A stretch of DNA of 11,479 nt from an uncultured Clostridia bacterium (GCA_945949385.1 CAMFEL010000058.1:1-11479), one strand, 5' to 3'. Shown: positions 1 to 6,530, numbered from the stretch's first letter. Program-made: numbers and translations. Notes: generated by a model not told the origin, from the sequence alone.

Positions 1-825
1 GCCGAACAGGAAGGAGCCGAAAATGCCGAGGTTAGGTCTCCACATAGCGAAGATAACAAGGGCGATGGCAAGCCAGCCGCGGTCGCCGAAGCCTTCGTTT
101 GACCACACGCCGTTGGCGTAGTCCATAACATAGTACAGACCGCCGAGACCTGCAATCATACTGCCTATACAGGTTGCAAAATACTTGTTTCTGTTTACAC
201 TGATACCCGCCGCATCGGCAGTTCCGGGGTTTTCGCCCACGGCGCGCAGCTCAAGTCCCACTCTCGTCTTTTTAAGAATTATTGCAACGGCAATGGCAAT
301 TGCTATGGCAAGATACGTCATAAAACCGTAGTTCAGAAAAATATCACCAAACCAGCCGAGACTTTCGGCAAAGGGAAGTTTTTTCGTGAAAAAGCTGCTT
401 GTGTTGGTAAGCGCTATAGAGGGTACATCGCTTCCGGTAAGCTTTACCATGGAAGCTCCGAAAAAGTTTCCGAAGCCCGTACCGAAGGTGGTATTGGCAA
501 GACCGGTCACATTCTGGTTTGCCCTCAGCGTTACCGTCAGAAAACAGTATATAAGTCCCATGATCAGAGAGCCCAGAAGCGAGCAAAGTACGGGTATGAG
601 AATTGCAAGAGCGGGGTTTATGTCCGCCCTGCTTGTAAGAGTCTCCTCGTACAGAAAAGCGCCTATGACGCCGGATATGCCGCCTACATACATAATACCC
701 GGAATACCGAGGTTAAGGTTGCCGCTTTTTTCCGTCAGAATTTCTCCCGTGGAGCCGTACAGAATGGGAACGCCCTGCACCACGGCGCGCTGCAGGAAGG
801 TTACAATCATTGATGCTGAAATCAC
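1..825 (-). CDS. Nucleoside ABC transporter permease 2 (NupC/YufQ-like), 3' end outside window
   Basis: This is an inner-membrane permease of the BMP-type nucleoside importer (branched-chain permease superfamily), expected to pair with the upstream permease to form the channel. The 275 residues visible are highly hydrophobic. They carry the family landmarks EKSGNLNLGIPGIM (about residues 32-45) and a cytoplasmic coupling-loop motif VGENPGTADAAGISV (about 196-210), which is paralogous to VGESENTARYIGISV in permease 1. The start is taken as GTG at 823-825. It overlaps the stop of permease 1 by 4 nt (GTGA), and an AAGGAGG site lies 7 nt upstream; the next in-frame ATG (808-810) is 22 nt from that site. 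Family members are about 300-320 aa, so roughly the last 30-45 residues are cut off by the window edge. Substrate identity is inferred from the BMP lipoprotein and xpt in the same cluster; family membership is clear. Confidence 0.9.
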   Translation of the reverse strand, partial: MISASMIVTFLQRAVVQGVPILYGSTGEILTEKSGNLNLGIPGIMYVGGISGVIGAFLYEETLTSRADINPALAILIPVLCSLLGSLIMGLIYCFLTVTLRANQNVTGLANTTFGTGFGNFFGASMVKLTGSDVPSIALTNTSSFFTKKLPFAESLGWFGDIFLNYGFMTYLAIAIAIAVAIILKKTRVGLELRAVGENPGTADAAGISVNRNKYFATCIGSMIAGLGGLYYVMDYANGVWSNEGFGDRGWLAIALVIFAMWRPNLGIFGSFLFG

Positions 826-1964
826 TTTGCTGCCTCCTTATGCGCTTTATGGAATTTTATCTGATAGTTGATAAAGAACTCGCTGCCGATTATAAAGAAC
901 AGAATAATTCCCGTAATTATATCGGAAAAGGACTGATTGAGACGGAACACGGTGGATATTTCGTTGGCTCCTTTTTCAAGAAACACAAGGAGAAACGAGG
1001 TAAACACCATAAATATGGGGTTGAATTTCGCAAGCCACGATACCATGATCGCCGTAAATCCGCGTCCACCGGCGGTAGTGGTGGTAATGGTGTGGTTAGT
1101 GGAGCCTACCAGAAGAAGTCCCGCTATACCGCATATCGCTCCCGAAAGAAGCATTGTCCTGATTATAACCTTCTTAACACTTATGCCTATGTAGCGCGCA
1201 GTGTTTTCGCTCTCGCCCACAACTGCTATTTCATAGCCGTGCTTGGAATAACGCAGGTAAACGAACATTGCCACGGTTATGACCGCAACGATTATAATGT
1301 TCAGAAGATAATCGTATTCGCCGACAGTGGGAAACCATCCCTCACGCCCCGCCTGATTGATAATACCTATCTTTCCGGAGCCCTTGGGAACCTCCCACAC
1401 CATAACGAAATATGATACAAGCTGTATGCCCACATAGTTCATCATAAGTGTGAACAGCGTCTCGTTGGTATTCCACTTCGCCTTGAACAGCGCGGGAATA
1501 ACCGCCCAGATTGCGCCCGCCAGTATGCTGGAAACCGTCATAACAACGATAAGCAGCCAGTTGGGTATCTTGCCGCCCAGAAGAATCATACAGGCAGCGG
1601 TTGCAAGACCGCCGATAAGCACCTGACCCTCGGCACCTATGTTCCAAAAGCGCATTTTGAAGGCGGGAGTTACCGCAAGAGACACGCAAAGCAGCATTGC
1701 AAGGCTTTGCAGAAGGTTCCATATTCTGCGCTCGGAGCAGAAAGACCTATGCACCATAGTCTTATACACCATAAGAGGGTTTTCTCCGGTCAGCAGCATG
1801 GTAACAACGGCGCTGACAACAAGTGCGGCAAGCACCGCGCAGGCACGCACCGCCCATGATTTGTACCAGGGCATAGCGTCTCTTTTAACGATATGTATAA
1901 AAGGCTCGCGCTTTTTCTTTGCCGCAGCAGCGGGGGATGCGGCATTCATATTCTGCTTTTCCAC
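822..1964 (-). CDS. Nucleoside ABC transporter permease 1 (NupB/YufP-like)
   Basis: This is a 380-aa integral membrane permease of the branched-chain/BMP nucleoside import family. It has a short Ala/Lys-rich cytoplasmic N-terminus (residues 1-38), a first membrane span at about 39-58, and then several more hydrophobic spans. The family motif NIGAEGQ sits at 108-114. The ATPase-coupling loop VGESENTARYIGISV lies at 249-263, and GFTAIMVSWLAKFNP at 302-316. The chosen start is GTG at 1962-1964, only 2 nt after the ATPase stop, with GGAGG (1972-1976) 7 nt upstream. An in-frame ATG at 2108 would add 48 Arg-rich residues read from inside the ATPase gene, so it is rejected. The gene is translationally coupled to the ATPase and to permease 2 (4-nt overlap). 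Nucleoside specificity is inferred from the neighbouring BMP protein; the permease fold assignment is firm. Confidence 0.92.
   Translation of the reverse strand: MEKQNMNAASPAAAAKKKREPFIHIVKRDAMPWYKSWAVRACAVLAALVVSAVVTMLLTGENPLMVYKTMVHRSFCSERRIWNLLQSLAMLLCVSLAVTPAFKMRFWNIGAEGQVLIGGLATAACMILLGGKIPNWLLIVVMTVSSILAGAIWAVIPALFKAKWNTNETLFTLMMNYVGIQLVSYFVMVWEVPKGSGKIGIINQAGREGWFPTVGEYDYLLNIIIVAVITVAMFVYLRYSKHGYEIAVVGESENTARYIGISVKKVIIRTMLLSGAICGIAGLLLVGSTNHTITTTTAGGRGFTAIMVSWLAKFNPIFMVFTSFLLVFLEKGANEISTVFRLNQSFSDIITGIILFFIIGSEFFINYQIKFHKAHKEAAK
833..839 (-). promoter_or_regulatory. Ribosome binding site fixing the GTG start of permease 2
   Basis: On the minus strand AAGGAGG lies within the last codons of permease 1, 7 nt before GTG at 825. 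It makes the GTG in the GTGA overlap the likely start rather than the ATG fifteen bases further in. Confidence 0.8.
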
Positions 1965-1966
1965 AC

Positions 1967-3523
1967 TTACGCCTCCTTTTTTGCTTTTTCTTCGGCTTCT
2001 TCGACTCCGGCACCGGTCATCATCAGACCGATCTGCTCTTTCGTAGCCTTTCTGGCATCTACCACGCCGGTAACCTTGCCGGAGGAAAGCACCATAATTC
2101 TGTCGCACAGCTCCAGAAGAACATCAAGGTCCTCTCCTACGAAGATAACTGCCACGCCGCTCTTTTTCTGCTGATTGAGCAGATTGTATATGGCGTATGA
2201 GGAGTTGATGTCAAGTCCTCTGACGGGGTATGCCGCCATAAGCACCGTGGGAGCCGCCGCTATTTCGCGTCCCACAAGCACCTTTTGTACATTGCCTCCG
2301 GACAGCCGTCTTACAGGGGTGGTGGCGCCGGGGGTGACCACATCAAGATCATGGATTATAGTTTCCGCAAGGTCTTTGGGCTGCTTGCGCTCAAGGAACA
2401 CGGTATGCCCCTTGCGGTAGCTTCTCAGCATCATATTGTCTATGATGTCCATATTGCCCACAAGTCCCATGCCCAGCCTGTCCTCGGGCACGAATGAAAG
2501 CCGCACGCCCAGATCTCTTATCTGGAGGGGCGTTTTGTCTCTCAGATCGTCTGCCTTGCCCGTTTTGGGATTGTTGTATAAAATCTTTCCGCTTTCAATA
2601 TGCTGAAGTCCGGCAATAGCCTCAAGCAGCTCACGCTGACCGCTTCCGGCAATACCCGCAATACCGAGAATTTCGCCGCTGCGGGCGGAAAACGAAACAT
2701 TGTCAAGAAGCTTTGTACCCTCGTGGCTTATGCAGTTCACCTTTTCCACCACAAGTCTGTCTCTTGGGAATTCCGGCTCGCCGCGCTCTATATTCAGGCT
2801 TATTTTCTTGCCCACCATCATTTCGGTGAGACTGCTTTCGTCTGTTCCCGCCGTGTTTACGGTGCCGATATACTCTCCCTTTCTCAAAACAGAAACTCTG
2901 TCCGATATGGACAGCACCTCGTGGAGTTTATGGGTGATTATAATGATAGCTTTGCCGTCGTCTCTCATACGGCGAAGCACATCAAACAGCCTGTCTATTT
3001 CCTGTGGGGTCAGAACGGCGGTAGGCTCGTCAAGAATAAGAATATCCGCACCGCGGTAAAGCGCCTTGATTATCTCCACGGTCTGCTTTTCCGAAACGGA
3101 CATTTCGTAAACCTTTTTCTCCGGGTCCATTACAAAGCCGTAACGCTCCGTAATCTCTCTGACCTTTGCCACGGAGCGCTTCATACTGAAGCCCTCTTTA
3201 TCCTTTATTCCGAGAATTATGTTTTCAGCGGCACTGAAAATGTCCACCAGTTTGAAATGCTGATGGATCATTCCGATACCGTACCGGAATGCGTCCTTGG
3301 GCGAGGAGATAACAACCTCCCTGCCGTCAACAAAGATCTGACCCTCATCAGGGTAATAAATGCCCGAAATCATATTCATAAGAGTAGTCTTGCCGCTTCC
3401 GTTTTCACCGAGGACGGCAAGAATCTCCCCGCGTCTGACCTGCAGGTTCACATCTTTATTGGCAACTACGTGTCCGAAGCTTTTCGAGACACCTTTCAGT
3501 TCTATCGCAATATTTTCTTCCAC
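1967..3523 (-). CDS. Nucleoside ABC transporter ATP-binding protein with two ABC domains (NupA/YufO-like)
   Basis: This is a cytoplasmic ATPase of about 518 aa with two fused ABC modules, as in sugar and BMP-type nucleoside importers. Module 1 has Walker A GENGSGKT (39-46), a variant signature SVSEKQ (142-147), Walker B ILILDEP (161-167) and the switch His in ITHKLH. Module 2 is degenerate as usual for the family: GIAGSGQRE replaces a true Walker A (about 290-298), the signature is LSGGNVQK (407-414), and the Walker B region reads VLMAAYPVRGLD (427-438), where relatives usually have AAQPTRGLD. One ATP site is therefore probably weak. The start is GTG at 3521-3523 with GGAGG 6 nt upstream. The longer frame from ATG 3589 would run through a hairpin and add a 22-residue segment not typical of the family. 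Permease 1 follows after 2 nt. Confidence 0.93.
   Translation of the reverse strand: MEENIAIELKGVSKSFGHVVANKDVNLQVRRGEILAVLGENGSGKTTLMNMISGIYYPDEGQIFVDGREVVISSPKDAFRYGIGMIHQHFKLVDIFSAAENIILGIKDKEGFSMKRSVAKVREITERYGFVMDPEKKVYEMSVSEKQTVEIIKALYRGADILILDEPTAVLTPQEIDRLFDVLRRMRDDGKAIIIITHKLHEVLSISDRVSVLRKGEYIGTVNTAGTDESSLTEMMVGKKISLNIERGEPEFPRDRLVVEKVNCISHEGTKLLDNVSFSARSGEILGIAGIAGSGQRELLEAIAGLQHIESGKILYNNPKTGKADDLRDKTPLQIRDLGVRLSFVPEDRLGMGLVGNMDIIDNMMLRSYRKGHTVFLERKQPKDLAETIIHDLDVVTPGATTPVRRLSGGNVQKVLVGREIAAAPTVLMAAYPVRGLDINSSYAIYNLLNQQKKSGVAVIFVGEDLDVLLELCDRIMVLSSGKVTGVVDARKATKEQIGLMMTGAGVEEAEEKAKKEA
1972..1976 (-). promoter_or_regulatory. Ribosome binding site fixing the GTG start of permease 1
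   Basis: GGAGG preceded by an A-rich run overlaps the last codons of the ATPase gene, 7 nt before GTG 1964. It decides against the in-frame upstream ATG at 2108. Confidence 0.82.
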
Positions 3524-3529
3524 TGGAAA

Positions 3530-3534
3530 CCTCC
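3530..3534 (-). promoter_or_regulatory. Ribosome binding site fixing the GTG start of the ABC ATPase
   Basis: The minus strand reads GGAGG, then six bases, then GTG at 3523. No comparable site stands before the in-frame ATG codons at 3589 or 3559, so the shorter product is preferred. Confidence 0.82.
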
Positions 3535-3560
3535 GAAAAAAAGCCTTTATAAATGCCATT

Positions 3561-3582
3561 ACGACCGTATAAAAGCGGTCGT
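3561..3582 (-). repeat. Stem-loop in the lipoprotein-ATPase spacer (proximal to the ATPase)
   Basis: This is a perfect 7-bp inverted repeat, ACGACCG (3561-3567) and CGGTCGT (3576-3582), with an 8-nt loop. It lies just upstream of the ATPase ribosome binding site. Without a U-run it is not a standard terminator. It may be an mRNA processing or stability element working with the larger hairpin beside it. Confidence 0.6.
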
Positions 3583-3593
3583 AAAACATTCAA

Positions 3594-3623
3594 GGGGATG
3601 GGGTACTTTTGTACCCCGTCCCC
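3594..3623 (-). terminator. Strong GC-rich stem-loop after the BMP lipoprotein gene; partial terminator or mRNA-stability hairpin
   Basis: A 13-position stem (3594-3606 with 3611-3623) with a 4-nt loop has one mismatch on the minus-strand transcript and runs of four G/C pairs on both sides. It lies 24 nt after the lipoprotein stop codon. The 3' flank is TTGAATGTTTT, a poor U-tract, so complete termination is unlikely. In binding-protein transporter operons such hairpins commonly protect the binding-protein mRNA and reduce downstream expression; that role here is inferred. Confidence 0.65.
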
Positions 3624-3647
3624 GTATGAACATTACTTTTGGATAAA

Positions 3648-4871
3648 TCAGCCGTAGTTTCTGTCAAGCAGAGTGATGCCGTCGATCTCGAGCTGGAAGT
3701 AAGGTGCGCTGCGGAACTCGGACTCATGGAAGTAGCCGTCGGACACAACAGCGGTGTCAGCCTCGTAGTTAGCGTCGGTATCAACATCAGCCATGAGAGT
3801 TTCGTCAACAGCCTTGCCGCCTACGGTAAAGGTGGTTACATCGAATACGTGGCGGGTGCCGTCCTCAAGCTCTTTCTTTGCCGCTGCGATAGCATCAGCG
3901 GTGCCCTCAGCTGCTGCCTGCTCGTTAACTTCGGTAAGAAGAACGGATTCGGTAGCAAGAGTACCCGTCCAGTCAGCGGGAATCTTTTCACCGTTCTGAA
4001 CTGCCTTGATTACATATTCGTAGTAAGGAGCCCAGTTGATTCTGGAGGAAACGATGAAGGTGTTGGGGCAAGCTGCAACGGTGCTGCCGTTGTAGGAAAC
4101 ATTGGGAACACCTGCGGTCTCGCATGCGGTAGGAGCACCCATGGAGTCAGCGTGCTGGCTGATGAGCTTGCAGCCGGAAGCGATAAGCTTGTTGGCAGCT
4201 TCCTTCTCGGCGGTCTCATCGTACCAGGAGCCGGTAAAGGTTACTTCCATGGTAACGGTGGGGCATACGGACTTAGCGCCGAGGTAGAAGGATGTATAGC
4301 CGGACATAACCTCAGCATAGGTGAATGCGCCGACGTAGCCCATCTTAGCCTCTTCAGCCTTAAACTCGCCTGCAGCGATCATCTCGTTGAGCTTCATACC
4401 TGCAGCGATGCCGGCAAGGTATCTGCCCTCGTAGATGGAAGCAAATGCGTTGTGATAGTTGTCAAGTCCCTCGGTGTGAGCCTTGGTGCCGGTTGCATGG
4501 CAGAACTGAACATCGGGATACTTCTTAGCTGCCTCGATCATGTAGTCCTCGTGACCGAAAGAGTCAGCGAAGATGATGGTGCAGCCCTGATCCACCAGAT
4601 CCTCGGCAGCCTCGAAGCACTCCTGTCCTTCGGGGATGTTGGTCTTGTAGATAAACTGGGACTTCTCAAAGCCGAGAGTCTCAAGGGCTTCGTCAGCGGC
4701 CTTGATGAAGTTGAGGTCATAGGTGGAGTTCTCATCGTGCAGGAAGATGAATCCTACCTTGATAGCCTCTGCGTTGTCCTTGTCGGTGTCGGTCTTGCCG
4801 CAGGAAGCCAGCGCAAAGGTACCGATAAGGGTTGCAATTGCCAGAAGCACTGCAAGAATCTTTCTGTTCAT
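3648..4871 (-). CDS. BMP-family nucleoside-binding lipoprotein of an ABC importer
   Basis: This is a 407-aa extracytoplasmic substrate-binding lipoprotein of the basic membrane protein (BMP/Med) family, which deliver purine and pyrimidine nucleosides to Nup-type ABC permeases. The N-terminus is a lipoprotein signal peptide: MNRK, a hydrophobic core at about 5-20, then lipobox L21-A22-S23-C24, with Cys24 the lipidation site. The body has the periplasmic-binding fold pattern, for example KVGFIFLHDENSTYDLNF (38-55), an IIFADSFGHED segment near 100, YVGAFTYAEVMSGYTSFYLG in mid-protein, and SQHADSMGAP further on. The start ATG at 4871 has GGAGG 8 nt upstream. Codon choice is strongly biased (AAG, AAC, ATC, TTC preferred) compared with the permeases, which suits an abundant binding protein. 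It lies between xpt and the ATPase, consistent with a purine salvage unit. Confidence 0.93.
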   Translation of the reverse strand: MNRKILAVLLAIATLIGTFALASCGKTDTDKDNAEAIKVGFIFLHDENSTYDLNFIKAADEALETLGFEKSQFIYKTNIPEGQECFEAAEDLVDQGCTIIFADSFGHEDYMIEAAKKYPDVQFCHATGTKAHTEGLDNYHNAFASIYEGRYLAGIAAGMKLNEMIAAGEFKAEEAKMGYVGAFTYAEVMSGYTSFYLGAKSVCPTVTMEVTFTGSWYDETAEKEAANKLIASGCKLISQHADSMGAPTACETAGVPNVSYNGSTVAACPNTFIVSSRINWAPYYEYVIKAVQNGEKIPADWTGTLATESVLLTEVNEQAAAEGTADAIAAAKKELEDGTRHVFDVTTFTVGGKAVDETLMADVDTDANYEADTAVVSDGYFHESEFRSAPYFQLEIDGITLLDRNYG

Positions 4872-4879
4872 TGGTATAT

Positions 4880-4884
4880 CCTCC
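4880..4884 (-). promoter_or_regulatory. Ribosome binding site of the BMP lipoprotein gene
   Basis: GGAGG sits 8 nt before the ATG at 4871, a near-ideal Gram-positive site consistent with high expression. Confidence 0.8.
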
Positions 4885-4901
4885 GTAAAAAATTATTTTT
4901 T

Positions 4902-4918
4902 TGAGAGACAGGCTCTCA
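4902..4918. repeat. Stem-loop in the xpt-lipoprotein spacer
   Basis: TGAGAG (4902-4907) and CTCTCA (4913-4918) form a 6-bp stem with a 5-nt loop. On the coding (minus) strand it is followed by an A-run and then a T-run (tttttt just before the lipoprotein Shine-Dalgarno), not directly by a U-tract. It is therefore not a clear terminator. xpt and the lipoprotein gene could be co-transcribed through it; its role is unknown. Confidence 0.4.
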
Positions 4919-4947
4919 GTTAAACATAAGTAAAAAATGAAAAAGCG

Positions 4948-5520
4948 TCAGCAGAATTCCACGCCGCCCTCTACGCTCATTGATTTGATGCGTGCAAGCG
5001 ACTCTACTCTTATTCCCTGCGACCTTACAAGCTCTCCGCCCTTCTGGTAAGCCTTTTCAACGGCGATGCCGCAGCCGGCAACCTCGGCTCCCGCAGCGTT
5101 TACGAGAGATATAAGAGCCGTCAGCGCGCTTCCCTTTGCCAGAAAGTCGTCTATAATAAGCACCCTGTCGTCGGGACTGAGAAATTCCTTTGACACTACT
5201 ATGTCGTATGTGGTTTTATGTGTGTAAGACTCCACCTGGGAGGTATACACATCGGCATATATGTTGTTGGTCTTTGTCTTTTTGGCAAATACCACCGGAA
5301 CACCGAAATACTGAGCGGTAAGACAGGCAATGCCGATGCCGGAGGCTTCGATGGTCAGAACCCTCGTTATATTCTCACCCTCGTAAAGACGCTTAAACTC
5401 CTTGCCCAGCTCGCACAGAAAGCCTACATCGATCTGATGGTTAAGAAAGCTGTCGACTTTAAGCACATCGCCCTCGCCGACCTTACCGTCTTTGCGGATT
5501 CTCTCTTCAAGAAGCTTCAT
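4948..5520 (-). CDS. xpt: Xanthine phosphoribosyltransferase
   Basis: This 190-aa cytoplasmic type I phosphoribosyltransferase converts xanthine (with weaker activity on guanine in the family) and PRPP to XMP, feeding GMP synthesis. The sequence matches Firmicute Xpt from end to end: MKLLEERIRKDGKV at the N-terminus, SFLNHQID (24-31), LTIEASGIGIA (55-65), VVFAKK (76-81), and the PRPP-binding loop VLIIDDFLAKGSA (120-132) with its acidic pair D124-D125. Length is close to the 194 aa of B. subtilis Xpt. The AAAGG ribosome binding site is rather far (11 nt) from the ATG. A nucleoside importer follows 76 nt downstream, giving a compact uptake-plus-salvage cluster. In B. subtilis xpt is controlled by a guanine riboswitch; here the predicted leader is only about 50 nt and shows none. 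Confidence 0.95.
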   Translation of the reverse strand: MKLLEERIRKDGKVGEGDVLKVDSFLNHQIDVGFLCELGKEFKRLYEGENITRVLTIEASGIGIACLTAQYFGVPVVFAKKTKTNNIYADVYTSQVESYTHKTTYDIVVSKEFLSPDDRVLIIDDFLAKGSALTALISLVNAAGAEVAGCGIAVEKAYQKGGELVRSQGIRVESLARIKSMSVEGGVEFC

Positions 5521-5579
5521 AATATACAGCGCCTTTCTTTAATATACCGTATTTGTTTCAGGTTTCTTAATATATTTTT

Positions 5580-5608
5580 ATTATACCGATTTGTTTTTGC
5601 GTTTGCAA
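5580..5608 (-). promoter_or_regulatory. Predicted sigma-A promoter of xpt
   Basis: On the minus strand TTGCAA (5603-5608) is followed after 17 nt by a perfect TATAAT (5580-5585), inside very A/T-rich DNA. Transcription would begin near 5573, leaving a leader of about 53 nt before the xpt ATG. Strength is inferred from the -10 match only. Confidence 0.6.
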
Positions 5609-5740
5609 CAGTTTTATCGACAAAAATAACGATTTGGATATTTCGATATTTTTAATTGATTTTTTGAAATAAAAACATCAAAAGTACTAAAAAATCGTGT
5701 AATGCAGATGTAAACTGTATTGTTTATTCATATAAATACC

Positions 5741-5845
5741 GTAAAAGCAAATCATGACCGGCGGGTGAAAAGCCACCAATTCTTCCGACATTTGCAAATT
5801 TGCCCCGCCTGCGTGGCAGACGATACTTAACAGGTGGTTTTCTGA
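5741..5845 (+). ncRNA. Candidate structured RNA, partly resembling a pfl/ZTP riboswitch; identity uncertain
   Basis: Read on the plus strand, GCAAAT (5747-5752) pairs with ATTTGC (5790-5795) and encloses TGACCGGCG (5755-5763). That segment is followed directly by a hairpin, GGTG (5764-5767) with CACC (5774-5777). After a short linker comes GCCCCGCCTGCG, whose CGCC (5806-5809) can pair with GGCG (5760-5763) as a pseudoknot. This order recalls the ZTP motif (UGACUGGCG, P2 hairpin, CCGCCUGGGC). However, the purine-rich segment expected after P2 and the final GGGC are missing. CCACC (5773-5777) can alternatively pair with GGTGG (5833-5837), which would disrupt P2 like a switch. A TATAAA box at 5731-5736 could start a transcript near 5742, and the hairpin at 5855-5873 with CTTTT could end it. 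No plus-strand gene follows. The structure could equally belong to a minus-strand RNA or be meaningless. Confidence 0.3.
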
Positions 5846-5849
5846 AACG

Positions 5850-5873
5850 AAAAAGGAAGCGCGGTGCGCTTCC
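5850..5873 (-). terminator. Intrinsic terminator of spoIIR
   Basis: On the minus strand a perfect 8-bp stem GGAAGCGC/GCGCTTCC with a 3-nt loop is followed by TTTTT, 15 nt after the spoIIR stop codon. In the plus direction the same hairpin is followed by CTTTT, so it could also stop a convergent transcript. Confidence 0.88.
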
Positions 5874-5888
5874 CTTTTCCGGTCCCGA

Positions 5889-6497
5889 TCAACCGAATAT
5901 TTCTTCCAGTATCTCGACTATTTTGAATTTTACTTTATATTTGGTTTTCCCGCCGTCGGTTATGGCTTTGTACTGCTCGTCCGTAAAGCCTGCGGCAATA
6001 AAGGTATCCTCTCTCTCCTCAGCCGTAGAGGTGCAAAGAGGCGGGTACAGCACACACCACCAGTTATGACCGTCTCCCTCTCCGATTATGACTCTCAGCG
6101 ATGTATAGGTGCCGGCGGGCAGCACAAAGTCCTCGTAAGTGCGCTCCGGATATTTTTCGCTTCCGAGCTCAACGGAAACACCGTAAGTATAACCCTCTGC
6201 CTCTACCGTTCGGAGGGCGGCGGCGCACAGTCTTTCCCTGTTTGCGGACAGAACGGCCTGCGCGCTTTCCTTGTCGGTACCCATATCAAGGGCGCAGGCT
6301 TCACGCAGAACGGCGTCGCGCACCTCAAGCTTCAAAGCCTGATCCTCGTCGGAATCGGAATTTGCTATAACATGGAGTCTTACAAGATCGCTGTATATCT
6401 TCTCCTCCCCGTTTACGGGCAGGACCGACAGGACTATAACGGCAAACAGCACCGCGCAGCACAGCGAGACCATTACTTTGACTTTCATAAAAAGCAT
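5889..6497 (-). CDS. spoIIR: Stage II sporulation protein R
   Basis: SpoIIR is the signal protein made in the forespore and exported to the intermembrane space, where it activates the SpoIIGA protease to process pro-sigma-E in the mother cell. The 202-aa product has an N-terminal signal/anchor segment (about 8-27). It shows the diagnostic SpoIIR motifs RLHVIANSDSDEDQALK (40-56), EVRDAVL (58-64), LPAGTYTSLRVIIGEG (126-141), and GHNWWCVLYPPLC (143-155) with two cysteines. The start at 6497 is preferred over the ATG at 6488 because AAAGG lies 6 nt ahead of it. The gene ends with its own terminator and carries a sigma-F-like promoter, so it appears monocistronic, although no terminator separates it from the gene upstream. 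It implies that the organism, or its recent ancestor, can sporulate. Confidence 0.95.
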   Translation of the reverse strand: MLFMKVKVMVSLCCAVLFAVIVLSVLPVNGEEKIYSDLVRLHVIANSDSDEDQALKLEVRDAVLREACALDMGTDKESAQAVLSANRERLCAAALRTVEAEGYTYGVSVELGSEKYPERTYEDFVLPAGTYTSLRVIIGEGDGHNWWCVLYPPLCTSTAEEREDTFIAAGFTDEQYKAITDGGKTKYKVKFKIVEILEEIFG

Positions 6498-6530
6498 ACC
6501 AAACCTTTCTTTATTTGTTTTTCGGTACGG

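Larger units (their letters stand above)
5521..5888. other. Intergenic region between spoIIR and xpt
   Basis: This 368-nt stretch has no convincing protein gene. From right to left it holds the spoIIR terminator, a block of about 100 nt with several inverted repeats (the candidate RNA), then about 130 nt of very A/T-rich DNA, and then the xpt promoter and short leader. The A/T-rich part contains small palindromes such as ATATTTCGATAT and an ATCG...CGAT pair that might be operator-like, but no known purine regulator site is recognisable. Confidence 0.6.

Noticed and set aside
1965..2108. Longer permease 1 start at ATG 2108
   Set aside because: It would add 48 Arg-rich residues read from inside the ATPase gene. 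GTG 1964 has an ideal ribosome binding site and normal family length.
3524..3589. Longer ATPase start at ATG 3589 (or ATG 3559)
   Set aside because: The extension runs through the 7-bp hairpin, lacks a Shine-Dalgarno site and adds residues not usual in the family. GTG 3523 has GGAGG at 6 nt.
2600..3646. Plus-strand open frame of 348 codons opposite the ABC ATPase
   Set aside because: The minus strand encodes an unmistakable double-ABC ATPase. The plus-strand translation has no recognisable domain and no translation signals.
3639..4904. Long plus-strand open frame (421 codons) antisense to the BMP lipoprotein gene
   Set aside because: It is a by-product of the strong codon bias of the lipoprotein gene (few Leu TTA/CTA and Ser TCA codons). 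It lacks a ribosome binding site and its protein resembles no family, while the minus-strand product is a clear BMP lipoprotein.
4872..4947. Intrinsic terminator between xpt and the lipoprotein gene
   Set aside because: The stem is only 6 bp and on the coding strand it is followed by an A-run rather than a U-run. Read-through is as likely as termination, so it is kept only as a weak stem-loop.
5521..5740. Guanine riboswitch in front of xpt
   Set aside because: It was looked for because of B. subtilis xpt. The conserved core segments of the purine aptamer are not present on the coding strand.
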